Source: Neckera pumila
Lineage: Eukaryota > Streptophyta > Bryopsida > Hypnales > Neckeraceae
Direction: 5' to 3'
DNA: 64,000 nt
Assembly (NCBI GenBank): GCA_963969595.1
Contig: OZ018408.1
Location: 434,001-498,000, forward strand
In this document: one piece after another, positions 59,401 to 64,000 of the stretch
Position numbering within the stretch: the first letter of the stretch is position 1
Layout of the letters: the number at the start of each line of letters is the position of its first letter
Notes under the pieces: generated by a model
Database searches by the model: none
What the model was told of the DNA's origin: nothing
The model's input: only the letters and a program-made list of their open reading frames with translations
Made by a program: the position numbers and the translations under genes

Positions 59401-62400
59401 GTCTAATGAAGTAGTAGTACTGCAAAGTTCCCCACCCGTGTAAATGAGACCCAAAGTAAAATAATTTAGCAAAATAATCATGATACTAAAACCAAAAATC
59501 AATCCTACGGTGGTCCAGATCAGGAGTCCAAACATAAGCGCATCTTCAAAACAAAAAGAATGAGACAGTGAGGGGCATAAATATCTGTGGACGTGTAATG
59601 AAAATTACAAATATGAGAACCGCATCACCTTCTCAGCAGACAGCGCATCTGTGCAAATGTTGCTGATGAGCTGTGAATAGACCTGCCAGACCCCAAAACA
59701 TGAACCAGAATCTTTAGCACTACCAGTATCAACAAATTGGATGCCAAAGCACGTGAAACAATATTGATACCAGTTCACCAACGCATGGTTATAGATTAGG
59801 TGCGAAAACTTTTTAATAGCAAACAACAATACATGCTGTATTATTTTCAATTCACTCGAAAGCAAACATTCCTTCTAGTCATTATAAAGAATTACCTTGC
59901 AGGTAGTGTCAAATCCAACATCTGTCTCAACAAATTGGTTTTTCAGATCCCCATCAATCGTCGCAGGAACTCCAATAACCTGCAAGAGGGTATTGCCAAA
60001 GTTGTCAGAAGTCCACATCCTCTGTGTCAGGCTGACATGCATTATCTCTCTTAAAGAGCCAGAGGGAAAAGAAGACTAAAATCCACCAAACTGTCAGCAT
60101 AACTCTTGATAGACCATCCACAAATCTGATTTGACACAGCAATCAAACGAAAAGCAACTGTCGTTATCCACGCTGCACAAATACTTCCCAAGGTTCAACT
60201 ATTTTAACCATCTATATTAACAGTGCCTCGCAAAATGTCCATTGAGACAACACCAATGCATCTCGCTGCAAACCAGGGTCACAGATCCACCCAACTTTAC
60301 TCGAAAGTGGCAAATGAAAAGATTAGTTATGATGGCTAACCTTGGTTGTACATCCAGATTCTAAGAAGGATTCCGCTAATTGAGCAGCATCTGTCATCGA
60401 GCCACAACCTGCAAAACGATGTCACTATTAAGTCACCAAACACGATTGATAGAAGTACATATACAACGTAATGAGTTCAGCTCAGAGTACACGGACAAAG
60501 GTGGAAGGTCGGAAGCTTCTGGGGTGAATATCAGCATCAAGAAGACGCCATGAAGTTCCTAACCACTAAACCCGCAAAAGAAACAGAAACCAGCTGACTG
60601 CCGATCTGGATTGGTTCATTTGAGATAGATTGTCCCTAAACTATAACTGCTGCAATTAAATCATCGATGGAGGCAGGTAGCACTAAAACTTCAGAGTACA
60701 GGACAAACCTCCAATGAGGACAAGGGCGTCCAATTTCAAAGCTTCACATGCAGACTTCGCACCATTCACCTGCTGAGAGGTCTTAATCTGATCCTTCGTT
60801 CGCCCCAAAAGATCATATCCTCCTGCGCAGACCAGCATTTCGAGTTCCAGAGAGTGAACTCATCCAATTTGGCAAGTTTATCATCTTTAACGCACAGTTC
60901 TTGACAAAAATTGGTCGATTTGAGAATGGGGGGAGTGCTTCAGTTCACAAAAGCATCCCAATAATATGCTTGACGATTGCGGGACGGACTTACCCTGGTT
61001 CCGAAATTCCGTAAGCATGTCCTTGGAAATGTCCACAGTTTTCTGAGCAAATATACCTTCCGTACCACCTGCCCATTGCAACATGAACAAACCAAAATTA
61101 TAAGCTGATTCTCAACACTAATACTAATACTAATAATATGATTAGAAACAGAGATACAGGAATGATTAATCATAAGATTAAAATCAGAGATGCTTTATCG
61201 ATTAGTGCTTGGAAAACATAAAATCGCATTAAGACGTCTTCAAGGAAGGAGATAAATGTGCTGTATGAGTAAAGTTTGAGAGGATCGAACACAAGCATTA
61301 TCCTGCTATCTCCTGCTAATGTCAGCCCTATTTGCAAAAAGCATACTCCGCAAACGACCAATGAATAGACAAGACAACAATGTTTCATTTACGCCAAGGG
61401 AACCAACAGACGGAGGACCTTGATCGACGTGTAATATTATAGATAACGAGAACCAACCAACTAACCAACTGCTGTCTAAGACTTCGGCAGTCGAGCACAG
61501 CTCTTTAATCTACAGAGAAATAAACTCATTGACAAGAGAAGAAGAACCCGGCAAAGCACCTATAATGACGTACCAATGAAGCCAATCAGAGTACTATCAG
61601 CATTCTGGCTCTTCAACGCATCGTGCAACCCAGTGATTATATTGTGCCCACCGGGTGACTGCCGCCCGCAGAATGCCACACCAATTCTGTAGAGACATAG
61701 CCCAACCAGTCAGACTAGAGTTTCGTGCTAATCGGACCAAATATGTAAACAGAACTCTTTGAAACTCTTAGACTTTAATAGCCCGAGACAACACCCATTG
61801 TTCCAGAGGCTTGCCTCGACAGTACAGAGCTGCATGAGGTTCATTGACTGATATATAATAATAGAAAACAATAAATCGCAAATAAACATGCTCAGAGCAT
61901 GGCACAGTGCATGTCAGGCGGGTGGCGTCTAACGACAATTAGGTACCTAAGAGGTGAGTGCTTTGTCGATTTGGCCTCGGCGCTCTCAGCAGGCACCAAG
62001 TGCACCAGCGGTTGGCCGAATGTGTGTGGATATGCTCGGGATACAGCGAGGCGATCCGACGGATCAGCCGTTGTAGTGTTATCACCCGCTGAGACCTTCA
62101 CATTGGCACCCTGCAGCAGCACCAGATAAGACTCAAGCAACCGCTTAGCAACAACGCACTCGGCCTCAAATTAAGATCACAAAAATAAGAACAATAGCAA
62201 GAAACATCTTTACATAAAACTATCAGAATTAACAATAGAAACGTGTATGTTGGAGGGCCGAAGTATTACACACAGGAATACACTCGAGCCAGGGGACTCA
62301 ATCCCAGTATGTAAATCTTTTTCCAATACAGACAATACACAATCTCCAGCGTGTCCTTTTCCACAAAGAAACCCTCTCACATTGCCTCACAAGGATTCCT

Positions 62401-62896
62401 CCACAACTATCTGCTTTCTCAGAATATAATGTCCACTAACAAGCTCTCGAACAGAACCTCCACCAGTCCTAAACCTCAAAAATGTCAACCACAACACAGC
62501 TGTTGGTCCGATCATAAAAGCACAAAGACCTTGCCAAAGCATCCACTCTTTTCCACTAAGCTGCACTTCGGCGGATGCACAAGCAACAAAACACACTGTT
62601 CCTCACATCTCGCCATAGCCTTCACTGCGCTACGCCCAGGCAATGCACAAGCAACAGACACATTATTCCTCAACCAATCCTTCAAATGTCAACCACAAAC
62701 AGCTATCAGCCGATCGTGAACCTCTCGCCATAGTCTCCACTGTTTTCCTCTACGCTCAATGTATAATGCACAAGGCACAGAGTACAGTATTCAGAACAGC
62801 CACCTCCAATGCGGGCGGAATCCGAGGCTGAAACTGAGCGCGAACGGCTGACAATCCCTGCAACTTGGACTGCGAGTGCTGAAGCTCAATCCCCAT
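56474..62896 (-). CDS. PFP-ALPHA: PFP alpha, alpha subunit of PPi:fructose-6-phosphate 1-phosphotransferase, 617 aa
   Basis: Cytosolic PFP interconverts Fru-6-P and Fru-1,6-P2 using PPi; the alpha subunit is regarded as regulatory in angiosperms. Nineteen in-phase exons (minus): 62896-62804, 62110-61947, 61686-61574, 61068-60994, 60822-60709, 60408-60341, 59979-59896, 59682-59629, 59419-59339, 59220-59127, 58885-58812, 58635-58519, 58401-58357, 58155-58099, 57898-57794, 57648-57532, 57362-57259, 57015-56850, 56602-56474. Motifs: [103 protein letters not shown]. Full family length and alpha-specific blocks distinguish it from beta. Odd: TIDGD is present where I recall TTNGD/TLNGD in angiosperm alpha, while the beta GGDD is replaced by GGCG. 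Confidence 0.95.
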
Positions 62897-64000
62897 GGCT
62901 CCTCCGCCGTCTCCTCCGCCCCCGATTCACGTTCTTCCACTCCGACAAGTGCAGAGAGAGAAAGTACCTCCGTTCCACTACAAAATAAGGAGAAACTCAG
63001 CGTCAACAGGTTATGTGAGATCTCTAAGCTTCTCCATCAAAGTATCAAGAAAATGCTTCACCCGCAATCAGGAATAACGTCGGCTCCAGCACTCTAGATA
63101 TTCTGCTCAATTAATGCATCCATGTCCAGAGAAAAAAGGTGACGATCGAATGTGAAATACCTCTGACCACCTTAAGAAACCCTTACAAGTCGTCAACTAA
63201 AAAACATCTCACATTCTACCCTGTCTATACATCGAACATCACGAACAACTCAAACACAGCAGGGCTCGACACCTTCGAATCCACAGTATTTCAGTATTTC
63301 ATTATATGAGGGAAATAAACATCAAATTTCGAGTTCATTCTCATCCGTCCTCAATTATCTCAGACAAGAAGCGAAGTCAATAAGGCAGAGCGGATCCTCG
63401 TGCACGGTCTCCGCCGCAAGACCGGGATAACAAAGCCATAATTCTGCATGCCAAAACCTCCAACCGAGCTACAAAACCTATCACTACAGTTCAACAAACG
63501 CCGCAACCCGATTCAATCTGGTAATGCAAGAACTAACTAGCCTCGGAGCCGCTCACCTTGCAAATTGTTCTCTCACTTGACGAAACAGCAGAAGATGCAA
63601 ACAACCGAATGAACTCCACAACCCCTTGGGAACCTTGAGTTTGGCTCCAACAGCGGAGAGGATCAAACACGGAGCAAATGCGACAATGGAGCTTCCGAGA
63701 CTCTCCAAAGAAATGCAAGAGAATGCTAAACAAAAGGAGGTATTGGGATAACAATCAAAGCCCCTGCACCAATACACTGGCCCTCTTCATGGTGAGGGAG
63801 ACGGAACCCGACTACCCGCGGTCGCTCGAGCCCCGATTCCTTCGACCGAAAGTCGCGCAATCTCATGGTCTAGGGATTTGAGATGATCCACTTCCGACCG
63901 GCGGATGCCAAAGCAAAACGACAGATCCACATGCGACCACTTGGAATAGGGCCCCAGTTTCGAACAGAGGTCGCCGGGATCTTCGGATCATCCGGAACAA
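62897..64000. other. PFP alpha 5' flank to window end
   Basis: Balanced composition upstream of the PFP alpha start, probably leader and promoter on the minus strand. Minus-strand open frames at 63.5-63.8 kb and plus-strand frames do not resemble known proteins. No gene supported. Confidence 0.4.

Noticed and set aside
1..64000. tRNA, rRNA, CRISPR array, bacterial operon or viral genes
   Set aside because: None recognised on either strand by eye. The genes are clearly spliced plant nuclear genes; a tRNA scan would be needed to exclude a degenerate tRNA.

Overview
The window is nuclear DNA of a land plant. It has intron-rich genes with plant-type proteins, AT-rich intergenic DNA full of short transposon relics, and GA/CT microsatellites near promoters. 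There is no bacterial or organellar gene organisation. The mix of modest introns and many small inverted-repeat elements would suit a non-seed plant such as a bryophyte, but that placement is a guess. All exon models are hand-built from splice sites and reading frame.

Layout, left to right. 0-3 kb: nested transposon relics. 3.0-7.3 kb (+): a FAM114/DUF719-type protein of nine exons. 8.0-9.8 kb (+): a decayed gene for an FCP1/NIF-type HAD phosphatase. 10.8-14.1 kb: degenerate tandem repeats, including a 1.9-kb satellite-like array whose period changes from about 98 to about 190 bp. 15.5-24.0 kb (+): SEC16, the COPII coat scaffold, thirteen exons, preceded by a repeat-rich leader. 24-31 kb: mostly featureless DNA with one MITE and a few coding-like scraps. 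30.9-33.0 kb (-): CBP3/UQCC, the complex III assembly chaperone. 34.8-35.9 kb (-): the mitochondrial-type co-chaperonin CPN10. 36-44 kb: a transposon-rich block. 44.8-47.5 kb (+): an unrecognised lysine-rich protein gene with a pogo/Emigrant-like MITE in its first intron. 49.4-53.4 kb (-): a long-chain (solanesyl-type) polyprenyl diphosphate synthase. 54-55.8 kb: a long inverted repeat containing a second transposon, and a further MITE. 56.5-62.9 kb (-): PFP alpha, the alpha subunit of PPi-dependent phosphofructokinase, nineteen exons and 617 residues.

The genes do not form a pathway. They are ordinary housekeeping genes: secretion, mitochondrial folding and respiratory assembly, ubiquinone side chain, glycolysis. 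CBP3, CPN10 and the prenyl synthase all act in mitochondria, which may be coincidence.

The most unusual material is transposon structure. One family of elements is bounded by TTAA and near-perfect 19-bp inverted repeats, with five apparently bounded copies and one fragment. At the left end three elements are nested, and a second copy supplies the empty-site reference. Gene-level points worth checking are two GC-AG introns needed to keep frame, a TIDGD catalytic motif kept in an alpha-type PFP, and the unidentified gene at 44.8-47.5 kb.
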